This document shows positions 49,690-61,286 of a stretch of 64,000 nt of DNA, piece after piece. The notes beneath the pieces were generated by a model, which did not search any database, was not told the origin of the DNA, and saw only the letters and a list, made by a program, of their open reading frames with translations. The stretch comes from Armigeres subalbatus (Eukaryota > Arthropoda > Insecta > Diptera > Culicidae): NCBI RefSeq assembly GCF_024139115.2, contig NW_026942669.1, positions 1 to 64,000 on the forward strand, written 5' to 3'. Position numbers and translations under genes: made by a program. Position 1 is the first letter of the stretch. Every line of letters begins with the position of its first letter.

Positions 49690-52160
49690 ATGAACAGACT
49701 TAAACTTTTGCAACTTAACATTCAGAGCTTAGAAAAAAAACGTAGAAGAATTGTCTAGATCCCTAATCATGGAAAAATATGACGTAGCATTCGTATCAGA
49801 GAGTTGGACGAAAAAAGAACATAAGCAACGAAAATATAAGGTGCCAGGGTAATTTACATATCTGGACTCTAGGGATGACGGCTATGGCGGTACCGGGCTC
49901 ATCATCAATCATAAGCATAGGACGTGTGAAATAAAAGTTTCAAGTTTTCCAAAAATACACATTATAGCGAGAAAATTAGTTAGTACTGATATCGTGTTAG
50001 TGTCGTATTTCACCTAGATCTGAAACAAAGTCTTAAATGCACACTGCGTGAATTAGCAGCGTACTCTAAAGTCATCATTGGCGGTGATTTCAACTCGCAC
50101 CACAACTCCTGGGACTCTACGCATTCGGACAACAAAGGGACAGCGTTATTCGATTTGATCAACGAAGAAAATATCATCCTGTTGAACGACGGTCAACCAA
50201 CATTCATTCCGGCGGAGATTGGGAAGAAGCCATCCACCATAGACCTAGTGTTAGTAACTCCACAACTACTAGATAGAACATCCATGAAGATTCTCGACTA
50301 CGGCATAGGTAGCAGGCATCTGGCTATAGAAATCAGTGTTAGTTTAGCAAACCCCTTGAAAGCACCAACGTTCATTAACCGAGCCAAAGTACAGGAGGCA
50401 TTCAAAAAAATTGATCCTAGTACAACGATTAATTCAGCGACTTGCAGGTAGCATCTGTTAAGATGCATAAAGCAGCTAGACAGAAAAATAAGCATAGCCC
50501 CAAGTTCTGATGGACTAGCGAGGTAGAATAGGCTTGGCAAGACAAACGAGAAGCCAGAAATGTTTTTAATAGGAACGGCGGTATAACTGAACTGATAGAA
50601 CTAAGAAGGACGGAGGCTATTTTCAACAGGAAGAAGAAAGAGGCGTCAAAACGACGTTTCGAGGAATTCGTAGGCAGCATTGATCCCCAAACTCCATCAT
50701 CTGTGATATGGGGCAAAATAAGATCCATGAACGGAAGAAAAAGAAAGGTTCAAAATGTACTCGTACACGATGATCCGATGATGGCACAGAACTTCCTTGA
50801 CAAACATTTTCCTCAAGAGGATTCTCCCAACCTTTCCAAATGTTATCTGCCGTCCTACGACATAATAACTCCCACTTTCTGGGAAACATTCTTGGCAACA
50901 AAAAAGGATTCTGCACCAGGACCTGACGGAATTACCTACTAAAAACAGTGAACGCAGACGTTCGGAACAACATCATTCGGGATATGAACCACATGTGGAG
51001 AAGATGCTCAATAACTGAGGAACTGAAAACCATCAAAATTGTTGCAATTCCTAAGCCCGTTAAGAATCCCGAAACTATGGAAGGGACCAGGCCAATCTCC
51101 CTGTTCAACTGCGGACTCAAGGTTCTGAGCGCAGCTGTATTAAAAAAAATCTACCAGACTTGTCCTTCGGGTTTCGAAAACGTATGTCCACAGTAAGCTG
51201 CTTAGAATACGTGACGAATAGGATATTCCAGGTAAAACGCGCTAATAAAGTCCCAGCAGTTATATTCATCGACCTATCCAATGCTTTCAATGCGGTCAAG
51301 ATGGAAGTGTTGGAGCAAGTACTATTAGCGAGCGGAATCCCGCCTGAATTTTCTAGCTGGATGATCGCATTTCTAGTTAAGGGGCCGTCCACAAAGTACG
51401 TCACGCCTCTAGGGGGGAGCGGTTCAGAGCAGCGTGACGATCTGTACAAAAATTTTAGAGGTTTATTACAAACAGTGTGACGAAGGGGGGAGGGGGGGTT
51501 GAAAATCGCCGATTTTTGCGTGACGTACTTTATGGATCTTCCCTAACAGACCTGTTCAACTACGAATAGGATACGGCAATATCACACGGAAGGTGAGCCA
51601 AGGACTCCCGCAAGGAGACGTTCTATCCCCTACGATGTTCAACATATATACAGCGATACTTCATGACATAAAAGTAGAAGGAGTGGAGCTAGTGCAGTAT
51701 GCGGACGACTTCGCGATAAGCATTGAGGGTCATAGCATAGAGAAAGTAGAACAGCGAAGACAAAAGTTCGTAAACACTTCGTCGTAGCGAAGGCTCGGGA
51801 TTTAAATCTAAGCATCAATATCCAGAAAACCAAGGCGGTTCTCTTCAACAACAGTCCTAGAGATCTAAACATTTGCGTTGAAAACATCAAGATCGAAACT
51901 ATAAGAATGCACACATACCTTGGCTTATTGCTAGACAAATCATTACGCTATGGTCCCTACATCCGCGAACTTGTACAAAAACTAACAGACAGACTAAACA
52001 TGGTAAAAGTGATCAGCGGTCTGAAATTTAGAAGCCATCCGGAGACTCTTGGATTGGTATACAACGCTTTATTCTGAGGATTTATTGAATACGGGACCAG
52101 CATATATGGGTGTGCCAGCGACTCGAATCTAGACAAAATTGACAAAATCAACAATTGGTT
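49690..52160 (+). pseudogene. I-clade-like LINE ORF2 (EN-RT), broken and 3'-truncated
   Basis: The endonuclease begins LKLLQLNIQSL and has VIIGGDFNSHHNSWDS and TIDLVLVT with SRHLAIEIS. The RT shows APGPDGITY, TRPISLFNCGLKVL, FGFRKRMSTVSCLEYV, VIFIDLSNAFNAV, QGLPQGDVLSP and the catalytic VQYADDFAIS. Breaks are an early frameshift in an A run near 49730, stops near 49850, 50015, 50451, 50941 and 52076, a frameshift near 51780 and a 163-bp MITE at 51381. The coding line is lost after KIDKINN near 52153, so any RNase H domain is missing here. Confidence 0.8.
51378..51546. mobile_element. 163-bp MITE with TAA TSD in the LINE RT domain
   Basis: The element 51381-51543 has ends GGGGCCGTCCACAAAGTACG and GGGAAGATCCATAAAGTACG read inward, then TCACGC in both. 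TAA flanks it on both sides. The 3-bp TWA-type TSD suggests PIF/Harbinger. Confidence 0.88.
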
Positions 52161-52600
52161 GTTCGTGACGTTGTTGGTAAAACTTGATGGATGTTGGAAT
52201 AAACGAAAGGTGGAGTCAATGTTAGTCAAACTGCTTGACCGTGTGTACGTTCCATTATTCAAACATCCATCAAGTTATACCAACAGCAGCACGAACAATC
52301 AATTTATTCGACCAACAATATATCACACACGAACGACCGACGCGCCAACTTGAGCACCAACCATCAAAAAATATTTGGGGGTTTGTGCAGCTTCACTACA
52401 AATGCTCAAACATGTTCGGCGAACCAAAATCAAACCTTTTTATTTTTTCCAACCGAGCGGCCAACTGTCAAATGGTTGATCGAACAACTTCTTACACGTT
52501 CAAACAAGCAGCAACCAAAGCGTTTTCTTGGGGGCGGAGCCAATGTTCGTCAAACTGCTTGACTGGTGTGTACGTTGCATAAGAAAAACATATCAACAGA
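52150..52600. repeat. Inverted and direct repeat cluster truncating the LINE
   Basis: 52152-52202 and 52255-52305 are imperfect reverse complements (AACTTGATGGATGTT shared). A nearby segment (52219-52255) recurs as a direct copy at 52543-52579 (GTCAAACTGCTTGAC, then GTGTGTACGTT). It looks like a foldback element, possibly nested, replacing the LINE 3' half. Confidence 0.65.
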
Positions 52601-54150
52601 AAAAAAAGCTACTTCGATATTTTTAAATTCAACCCCCCCACAACTTGACATTTGGCCTTAGTTTCGCGTACCCACTTGCAAATCACAGATGGCGCTTCGA
52701 AACATAAACAATGGGTCATCCTACACTGCCGCCACACTTTTCCTCCGTAGAAACCATGTTTTTTTATTTCGTCATTTGTTGTCAACAAACAACGGACAGG
52801 AGCGTCATATGGATATGGTGAATTGGTAATTGCAATTAATAAAAAGATTCTGAACAAAACTTCCAATACTTTCAAGAATGCTTTAAATGTTGAAATTTGT
52901 CGCTTTTGAAAACGAAATTTGTTTTATATATTACCCATTTAATAAACATTTTAGACAACGAGTTCCCACTGATCTATGCAGTTTTAATAGTTGAATCTAT
53001 TATCTGAAGTTAAATTTATTAGCTGAATAAATGATTATTCGTTATCAAGCTGTATGATTACTAGACTAGATTATCATAAAATGATAATATGTGAGAACAA
53101 AGGAACTTGCGGTTGATTTGATGCTATCATCTTGACTTGATAGTTTCTTTTTAAAATACACGTAATGCTTCACATTTGGAACAGAATAAAACGTGGTATT
53201 TTCGGAACGAAGGATAGTTTTGTAGAGTATTTAAATCGATGTTCCATTTTAATAAAATAACCACCACAGTTTATTTTCAATACGCGTAATGATGTTTATT
53301 TTGGTTCATTTGTATGGATTTGATAATCCGATTAACTATAGAGAAATATTTCGCGGGGGTTTATTGTGGATTTACTTGACCAATGGATTCAAAGGTCGGT
53401 TCACTTGCCTATTTCAAACGTTCCCTTTTCCTGCAAGGTTTGCCAAACTCAATAAATGTTTGGTAGATTACCTTGATTTTTGCTCCTTGTCTATCAAAAC
53501 AGATGTCAACACATCGGAAAAAGAAAGAGAAGTCCGAGGGAAACAGCAAAACCACGTTGCAGACTTGTCAGTTTTGATTTACTATGATATCAGATTTTAC
53601 TATGAAGACGGGTGTGAAGGTGAAAACGGCGATTTCAACGACCGTTCAAGGAGCGATTATTTCGAACGGTCGGGTCCAATAGGGAAATCCACGTACAATA
53701 TTAAATACTGGACATTACCTTCTTTTTCGCTTTTTTCATAAAATGAAATTACAAGTTTGACAGAACCAATTAAACTTAAACCAAAATTTCGGAGTACAGT
53801 GATCGTACTACAGATGTCAAGTGGTTCCCGAGACGGTAGCCCTATAAATAATTGTTTCGAATAATCCAGCGAAGTGGAAATGTCCCGAGCGGAATATTAA
53901 GAAGCTTCTACCACGATATATGAAGTGTTTTTCCTTTTTACAAACTTTTGCACTATTTTCCGTATGACAATGTCTTTCCCAGAGATACTAACACTTTTTA
54001 TTTATCGATACTTATTCTGAGACTCTAACACCGATTTTCAATTTTACCGCGACTGTTCACTTTTGTCTTTTTCAAGAAGTTAATTAATTTAAACTTAGAT
54101 CTCGATTCGTGCACTAGTCACGAGTGTCGAGGTGTCTAAGGGACAACCCT
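52601..54150. other. No confident gene; short dispersed repeats
   Basis: 53750-53830 and 56090-56170 are direct repeats (TTTGACAGAACCA, then TTTCGG(A/G)GTACA and GTCAAG). 52630-52660 carries an inverted ACAACTTGACAT related to 56150. A 150-codon frame at 53289-53741 has no recognised domain. Confidence 0.45.
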
Positions 54151-54423
54151 GATTCAATTGAGTGTTCGGTAGGCCGGCTAGGGAAACCTAGAAAGCGCCG
54201 AATTCCAATAAAGGTGCTGCTGAATATTTGGGACTGAACCTGACTCAATTGGAGTATTCGGTAGGCCGGCTAGGGAAACCTAGAAAGCGCCGAATTCCAA
54301 TAAAGGTGCTGCTGAATATTTGGGACTGACCTGACTCAATTGGAGTATTCGGTAGGCCGGCTAGGGAAACCTAGAAAGCGCCGAATTCCAATAAAGGTGC
54401 TGCTGAATATTTGGGACTGACCC
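54151..54423 (+). repeat. Three near-identical 91/92-bp tandem copies
   Basis: Copies share GGTAGGCCGGCTAGGGAAAC and CAATAAAGGTGCTGCTGAAT with only a few differences. The starts of AGGCCGG are at 54171, 54263 and 54354. Each copy holds an AATAAA word. The near identity implies recent expansion. The origin is not recognised. Confidence 0.92.
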
Positions 54424-56219
54424 CGAGCTTGGAAAAGCGCACGGTATTTATAGTCAATCCGAGTTCTGAATTTCATAATGATTTCATGAATTGCATCAGA
54501 CTGGACTTTGGACCCCACGAAAGGTCCAAGAATCCTTAAGTAACGTAACCATTTTCCTCATCCCACATTTATCTATTCAGACTAAGTGGTTTTAATTTTA
54601 ACTTCGTAAATATCCTCGATTTTGAGGTTCCATTCATTACTCAACTTTGCATTCTTTATGGATGCTCCCTAAAGCTCTTTTGCACGAAACGCTTCATCAG
54701 CTTATTTGAAAAATCCATAAATTCCGAAACATCTTCCTTTTTATTTCAAATTTTTTCAACAGTTATTTAATTTCTTGTCATAGATTACCCAATTCAGCCT
54801 TAATATTGGACTTCCATACTTTACGAAACTTTGCCCTCTTTTTTGGATGTTCCCTTTGAAATTCTCTTGGAAAAATTCTGTTCTCTTTTCACTCTCTAAA
54901 ACTCTCTTATTTCGAGCACACATTCAAGTGGCTACTTCAATTTACTAATGTATTAATTCATATAATTTTTTGTATAAAATGAGTATCTCTAAGTCCTGCC
55001 CCTTTCTTTACACTTAAACTTGAACATTGCTGTCTCACAGAGTAATGTTCAACAAGTCCCAAATGTTTAATAATGCATGATACTACTAAACCAACGGAGT
55101 TGTGAAAACATTCACTTAAAAATCTGTATTCGAACCCAGCATGGGTTCTTTGTAAAACAGCGTACCATACCGCAGATCAATTAACAGCTACCGCTTGTAT
55201 TACTCTTTGATTTTAAGTATGCTCTTAAAATCAATCAATCAATATTTTTCTTTCTTTCAACTGGGCTTTGAATTAAATTCCCTTTCCCTAAAGAATCATT
55301 ACCCTTCGGGTCGGCTCTTCCTTTTCCCGAATCACTAAGACCCCAATATCAATATTTCTTTTCAAGTTTATATTGGTAAGAACAAAATCATGTTCTCTCT
55401 GTTTTTCATACTGGGCAACAAACCCCTTTAAATCAATACACCTGTATACGTGTATGTAGATTCAATGAAGACTCTTATTGTCTCTATCATTTTGGCTAAG
55501 TTATTATTCCGTGCTCCTCACCCAAACAAATTCTTTCCTTAGTGTCCTATACATATGCGCCAATGCATCATAATCAATGACGATCGCGGCTATGTACCGT
55601 TATATCGTGCACCGTCCAATATGTGAGCACGTTTGAACATGTCAATCCACCGCACTCCAGTTAAGTAAATCTGACTGTTGTTTTCGACGGTTTCGCCAAA
55701 CCGTGATAAGGGTATGCGATATTTCACATAGCTTTTAAATTGATGAAAAGTAAATTAACCCAACAATTCCTACATGCAACATTTTTAATTTATGTTGATT
55801 GCTTAAATTACTTTGCGTTGAGTAATTGAATATATTCGGCCTTGTTTTTACAATATCTCACTGCCATCGGTATTTAAAATTGTTTTAGGAAGGTGTCGGC
55901 ACATAAGGCTGTGCACACGTTGTAGTGATATCTCTATTTTTAAGCACGCAGCCCCGTAGTGCTCGAGTATATACGAGCCTATACCAAAATAACTAATGAG
56001 TAATGCAATTGCGTTATAATAAATAATAAAAAAATAGGTTTATCTTCAACCTTTTACGCCATAATCGAGAAATGCTCCCAAAATAAGTAAGTTTGACAGA
56101 ACCACCTGAACCAATTTTTCGGGGTACACTGACAATGTACTGGAGACGTCAAGTTGTGGGGGGGTTGATTAAATTTTGGCCGCCACGTGGTGCATTCCGG
56201 CGGTAAATGCTTGAATAGC
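54424..56219. other. No gene; solo hAT-like terminus at 55707
   Basis: At 55707 the sequence TAAGGGTATGCGATATTTCA matches the first 14 bases of the right terminus of the 8.6-kb composite (ending at 18958). I found no partner end in the window. Otherwise AT-rich sequence without a recognisable gene. Confidence 0.5.
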
Positions 56220-56308
56220 ACGTGCTATTTGTACTGCGGAGACATTTTTCACATCTATGAGAGCCTTGGAAAATGATCACGAAAGTTGTCATTTTGTTGC
56301 AAGGAACC
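56220..56308 (+). repeat. Dispersed repeat copy (pairs with 19185-19272)
   Basis: Starts ACGTGCTATTTGTACTGCGG and ends TTGCAAGGAAC. It is the inverse of 19185-19272. Confidence 0.75.
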
Positions 56309-56344
56309 ATAAATCATCCATCGGGATGCGTTTGCCCGGGTTAA

Positions 56345-56468
56345 TAAGGCACTGCACGGACTGCTTTGTCTCTTTTTCGCTGCAAAGAAATTAGAAAACA
56401 ACAAGGCCAGTAAACGTCAACATTTTTAAAGAACGAAAAAGAAAGAGACTTTTCTGTGCAGTGCCCTA
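56345..56468. mobile_element. 120-bp MITE with TA TSD
   Basis: The element 56347-56466 has ends AGGCACTGCAC and GGGCACTGCAC read inward and shared GTCTCTTT blocks. TA lies on both sides. Confidence 0.7.
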
Positions 56469-57045
56469 TACAATAGCTGATACACAGAAAAAAAGAATAT
56501 TGTTTCGTTGAATATCTTGTCCTTTCCAATTAAAAAGTGTTTTATTTTGATTAATTTAAAAGTAAACGTGTTTTTTATCCATTCTTCAAAAGTAGGTGTA
56601 TGTCCGGAATCAAGCAAGAGGAATCAAGATTCCTGGAATAAGTCGAAGACGGATGTTATCATTTTTTTTCTCACCATTTAATTTATTTGGTAGGCTCAGT
56701 CGTGTGTGACACTTTGCGGAGCCGCAATTCTTAAGTATGATATCTTTATAATTTGTATCATCTTATCATTAACAGTTGGTAGGGAAGGGACATAGACCAT
56801 AATACTCGTGGCCACTCAAAATTATAATTTACTTAATTCAGGATAGGCGGAGTAAGGATTTTGGTTTAGGTTATTCCAGCTTCTCATCCGGACGTTTGCG
56901 TTGGAAACGGTGTTGCATGACGTCGGGCTCGATTTTGATTCAGCAGGGAGCATCTTCCGGATGGCCAGGGCTTCGTGGTACGCGGAACAGAAAAACAGAA
57001 TCGAACAAGAGAGAAAAAAAACTGAGAAAGAGATAAACACGGGCA

Positions 57046-58115
57046 TTAGACTTTGATATCAGCCGAGCAAAGAAAGGCACAGATGGACTCCATATAATCC
57101 ACATCGCGATCTCTCAAACCACCTCTTATTTCCCTGTAGGATTGTTTACCTCGGGCCACAAGGGTATCCAATAATTGCTCTCTGGAGGCGTCATTTTTCG
57201 AGCAGAACCAAACTACATGGTCGATGTCATCGTAACCGGCTCCATAAGTTGCTATCGACATGATTTATTCTGTAGAGATTTGCGTTTAGTGAATAGTGAT
57301 TGGACATAAGCCTCGACATCACGCGAATGAAGCCTCGACTTAAGTTCTCACCTCTGAACCACGCTCGCGCAGAAATTTTTGAAACTATGGAAAATAGACA
57401 CCGTCCAAGCGCATTGTGTGATCTATTCATTTGCAAATTTTGAAAAGTACTCTGACGGACTAATGGGAAAAACTCTTTGTTCAAGAGTTGTCTGACATAA
57501 ACTTCACCTGACTGTGCAATCTCCTTTGCTAGCGTGTCCGCCTTCTCATTGCCATAGATGAGGCAGGAAAGGCTATATCTGGAGCAAAGGTAATCTTGAA
57601 TGATCTTTCGACCAAATCACGCATCTGCTCTCTTATGTTTAAGAAAGTAAGATGCGTACTTAACTGGTTTCATCGACCGGAGTGCCTCAATACAACTAAG
57701 ACTATCCCGAGAAGATGAAATAATGGTCTACCCGCTGATCAGAAATTATCCCCAAAGTGAAGTTAATCGCTGTCAGCTCAGCAACATAAACCGAGCATGT
57801 TTCGGAAGGTGGTAGAATTTACATTGAGAACACCGAAGCCAGTGGATCTGTTGATGCGAAAACCATCAGTAAAATATCCGTTGTTGAAATTAACATGTTC
57901 ATATTTTTCAGTAAAAATAGGGGGAATAGAAATATTTCGAAGATGATCTGGTATTCCTTGAATAGCATGTTTCATGGATAGATCGTATTCAATGGAGGGA
58001 CTGTCGTTGACGAAGTTAACTCGAGGTCGGTTATAACATGGAAGACAAAGATCTGACGATATGTAGGATGTAATCCCCTTCCTCGGAAGTAGTATTCCCG
58101 CTTCGTTTTTCCGTC
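57046..58115 (-). pseudogene. LINE RNase H domain and C-terminus (I-type), broken
   Basis: Read on the minus strand: a linker with GIPDHLRNISIPPIFTEKY, then RNase H blocks YFTDGFRINRSTGFGV (first catalytic Asp in TDG), VAELTAINFTLG (Glu) and SRDSLSCIEALRSM (second Asp). A C-terminal region ends with DHVVWFCSKN and CSADIKV before a stop at 57046. Several frameshifts and stops interrupt it. RNase H-bearing LINEs include the I and LOA groups. RT sequence is absent. The minus-strand 3' UTR probably runs to about 56670-56820. Confidence 0.7.
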
Positions 58116-58218
58116 CTTCCGAAAAATGTTCATCATCAGTCTAAATCTATCAGAACATATCCTCGATCTACTATAACTATGTGAAAAAATACATCAAATA
58201 ACCTTTTCGCTTTAACCG

Positions 58219-58371
58219 TTCCAGATTATGCTAAATGTTTGTTATGCCGAATGATCCACTTTTTTGTTGCAGTTCAAAACTATGCCAAATGACCGTTTTG
58301 CCTAATGACCTTTATGTCAAATGGCGATATGTCAAATGGCATTATACCAAATGACTTTATGTCAAATGACA
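58219..58371 (+). repeat. ATGCCAAATGAC word array
   Basis: Seven or eight diverged copies of TTATGCCAAATGACC words, closely related to the right end of the element at 15179-16186 (both contain CCACTTTTTTGTTGCAGTTC). Probably a solo end of that family. Confidence 0.8.
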
Positions 58372-58486
58372 CAGACTCAGACCCATTTGCCACTGCCTTG
58401 CAAGCGCAATTTCGGCAACAATAAAAATAAATAAAAGATTTTCAAGAATTAGGTTTTACGTAAAACAAACCAAAACAAGGGGCGTT

Positions 58487-60856
58487 ACGCTTTTTTAGTT
58501 AGTGAAGCGTTCTATGCGCAGCTGGAGCAGACATACGATGGATGCCCACTGCGGGACGTCAAAATCGTCATCGGTGACATGAACGCTCAGGTAGGAAGGG
58601 AGGAAATGTAAAGACCGGTCATCGGACTTTATAGTCTGCATACCGTATCAAACGACAACGGCCAACGATGCATAAATTTTGCAGCCTCCCGCGGAATGGC
58701 AGTCCGAAGCACTTTCTTCCAAGTAACGGAAAACCAAATCGACCACGATATCGACAAATCGACGGTAAATTCTTCTCCGACATCACGAACGTACGCACTT
58801 ACCGCAGTGCGAATATTGAATCCGACCACTACCTCGTTGCAGTATACCTGCGCTCAAAACTCTCGACGGTGATCAACACGCGTCGGAGTCGTCCGCCGCG
58901 GCTAAACATTGGGTGGCTACAAGACGGTAGGCTAGCCCAAGACTGGTATGACGGCGAATGTGAGCAGTTAGTTGAGGAGAAGAATGCAGCATGGGCGAGA
59001 TTGCTGCAACACCGCACGAGGGCGAACGAGGCACGATACAAACGGGCGCGGAACAGACAAAACTCGATTTTCCGGAGGAAAATGCGCCACCAGGAAGATC
59101 GAGACCGTGAAGAGATGGAGGAACTGTACCGCGCTAACAACGCGCGAAAGTTCTATGAGAAGTTGAACCGTTCACGTAAGGGCCACGTGCCACAGCCCGA
59201 TATGTGTAAGGACATAAACGGGAACCTTCTTACAAACGAGCGTGAGGTGATCCAAAGGTTGCCGCACTACGAAGAGCACCTGAATGGCGATATGGCAGAC
59301 AACGGTGGCGGTATGGTAATGAACCTAGAAGCACGCGCGCAGGACATGCGACTTCCGGCTCCGAATCTCCAGGAAATCCAGGAAATCGGCCGGCTGAAAA
59401 ACAACAAAGCCCCTGGAGTTGACCAACTACCAGGAGAGCTGTTTAAACACGGTGGTGAGGCGCTGGCTAGAGCACTGCACTGAGGTTCTGCCGCAGGAGT
59501 GGATGGAAGGTGTCGTATGTCCCATCTACAAAAAGGGCGATAAGCTGGATTGTAGCAACTACCGCGCAATCACATTGCTGAACGCCGCCTACAAGGTACT
59601 CTCCCAAATTTTATGCCGCCGACTAACACCAATTGCAAGAGACTTCGTGGGGCAGTACCAGGCGGGATTTATGGGTGAACGCTCTACCACAGACCAGGTG
59701 TTCGCCATACGTCAGGTATTGCAGAAATGCCGCGAATACAACGTGCCCACACATCATCTATTTATCGACTTCAAAGCCGCATATGATACAATCGATCGGG
59801 ACCTGCTATGGCAGTTAATGCACGAAAACGGATTTCCGGATAAACTGATACGGTTGATCAAGGCGACGATGGATCGGGTGATGTGCGTAGTTCGAGTTTC
59901 AGGGGCATTCTCGAGTCCCTTCGAAACGCGTAGAGGGTTACGGCAAGGTGATGGTCTTTCGTGTCTGCTATTCAACATCGCTTTGGAGGGAGTAATACGA
60001 AGGGCAGGGATTGGTACGATTTTCACGAAGTCCGTCCAGTTATTTGGTTTCGCAGACGACATTGATATCATGTCACGTAACTTTGAGAGGATGGAGGAAG
60101 CCTACATCAGACTGAAAAGCGAAGCTAAACGGATTGGACTAGTCATCAATACGTCGAAGACGAAGTACATAATAGGAAGAGGCTCAAGAGACGTCAATGT
60201 AAGACACCCACCACGAGTTTCTATCGGTGGTGACGAAATCGAGGTGGTTGAAGAATTCGTGTACTTGGGCTCACTGGTGACCGCCGATAACGATACCAGC
60301 AGAGAATTTCGGAGGCGCATAGTGGCTGGAAAGAGTTCGCCGCCGTACCAAACTGACTATCTACAAAACGCTTATAAGACCGGTAGTTCTCTACGGACAC
60401 GAGACCTGGACGATGCTCGTGGAGGACCAACGCGCACTGGGAGTTTTCGAAAGGAAAGTGTTGCGTACCATCTATGGTGGGGTGCAGATGGCGGACGGTA
60501 CGTGGAGGAGGCGAATGAACCACGAGTTGCATCAGCTGTTGGGAAAACCATCCATCGTTCACACCGCGAAAATCGGAAGACTGCGGTGGGCCGGGCACGT
60601 AGCCAGAATGTCGGACAGTAATCCGGTGAAAATGGTTCTCAACAACGATCCGACGGGAACAAGAAGGCGAGGTGCACAGCGGGCAAGGTGGATCGATCAG
60701 GTGGAGGACGATTTGCGGACCCTCCGTAGACTGCGTGGTTGGCGAAGTGCAGCCATGGACCGAGCTGAATGGAGAAGACTTTTATGTGCAGCACAGGCCA
60801 CTCCGGCCTTAGTCTGATAATAAATAATAAATACGTTTTTTTAGTGAAGAGTTCTA
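58487..60856 (+). mobile_element. RTE-like LINE, 5'-truncated, with imperfect TSD
   Basis: The insert is 58515-60832. The flanks 58487-58514 and 60833-60856 align (ACG(C/T)TTTTTTAG, then TGAAG(C/A)GTTCTA) apart from a 4-bp indel and substitutions, indicating an aged TSD. The 3' end is TGATAATAAATAATAAAT, a short tandem tail rather than poly(A), as seen in RTE-type elements. The 5' truncation lies within the endonuclease. Confidence 0.72.
58515..60817 (+). pseudogene. RTE-like endonuclease-reverse transcriptase, broken
   Basis: The endonuclease remnant has VKIVIGDMNAQVGRE and SDHYLVAVYL. The RT shows NNKAPGVDQLPGELFKHGGE, VVCPIYKKGDKLDCSNYRAI, YQAGFMGERSTTDQVFAIRQ, HLFIDFKAAYDTIDR, GLRQGDGLSCLLFN and the catalytic FGFADDIDIM. 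A C-terminal block has RLRWAGHVARMSD. Breaks are a stop near 58608, a deletion near 58720-58745, a deletion with frameshift near 59475-59483 and a deletion with frameshift near 60325-60400. Clade assignment (RTE, as in JAM1 or BovB) is from motif style and is moderately sure. Confidence 0.78.
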
Positions 60857-61286
60857 GTCGGAAAACGCATGTTTCCACCTTTGAAAAAAAAACGCAATTT
60901 CGTCAAAAATCCAAAAACTAAATATACAAGAAAGGCAAAGCATTTTTCACGATAATCAAGCCATAATCTAACACAGAAGATTCAAAATAATTTATTCGAA
61001 TTGGAAAAATATATCTTTTTTGTTTTTGTAAGGAATTACCACTAAAAATCATTCTTTCACTCGAAACTTACGATCTGTTGGTAAAACAGCTATTTCCAAA
61101 TTGACATTCTAAATTTAAATACATAACCTTCGAAAAATCTGAATAGTAACCGCTATCATGAACTTTTGTTTAACACCTTTGTATTTGGCAACAAAAACAT
61201 AAAATGTTCGTTGTGACAAATCTTCGTTTTATCTATGATTTATCGGGACTAACTGTTAGTTAGTATTCTATAACTGCGGAATACTG
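60857..61286. other. No gene seen
   Basis: AT-rich sequence between two mobile elements. Confidence 0.5.

Noticed and set aside
53289..53741. 150-codon open frame on the + strand
   Set aside because: No recognised domain, and it lies between short dispersed repeats.
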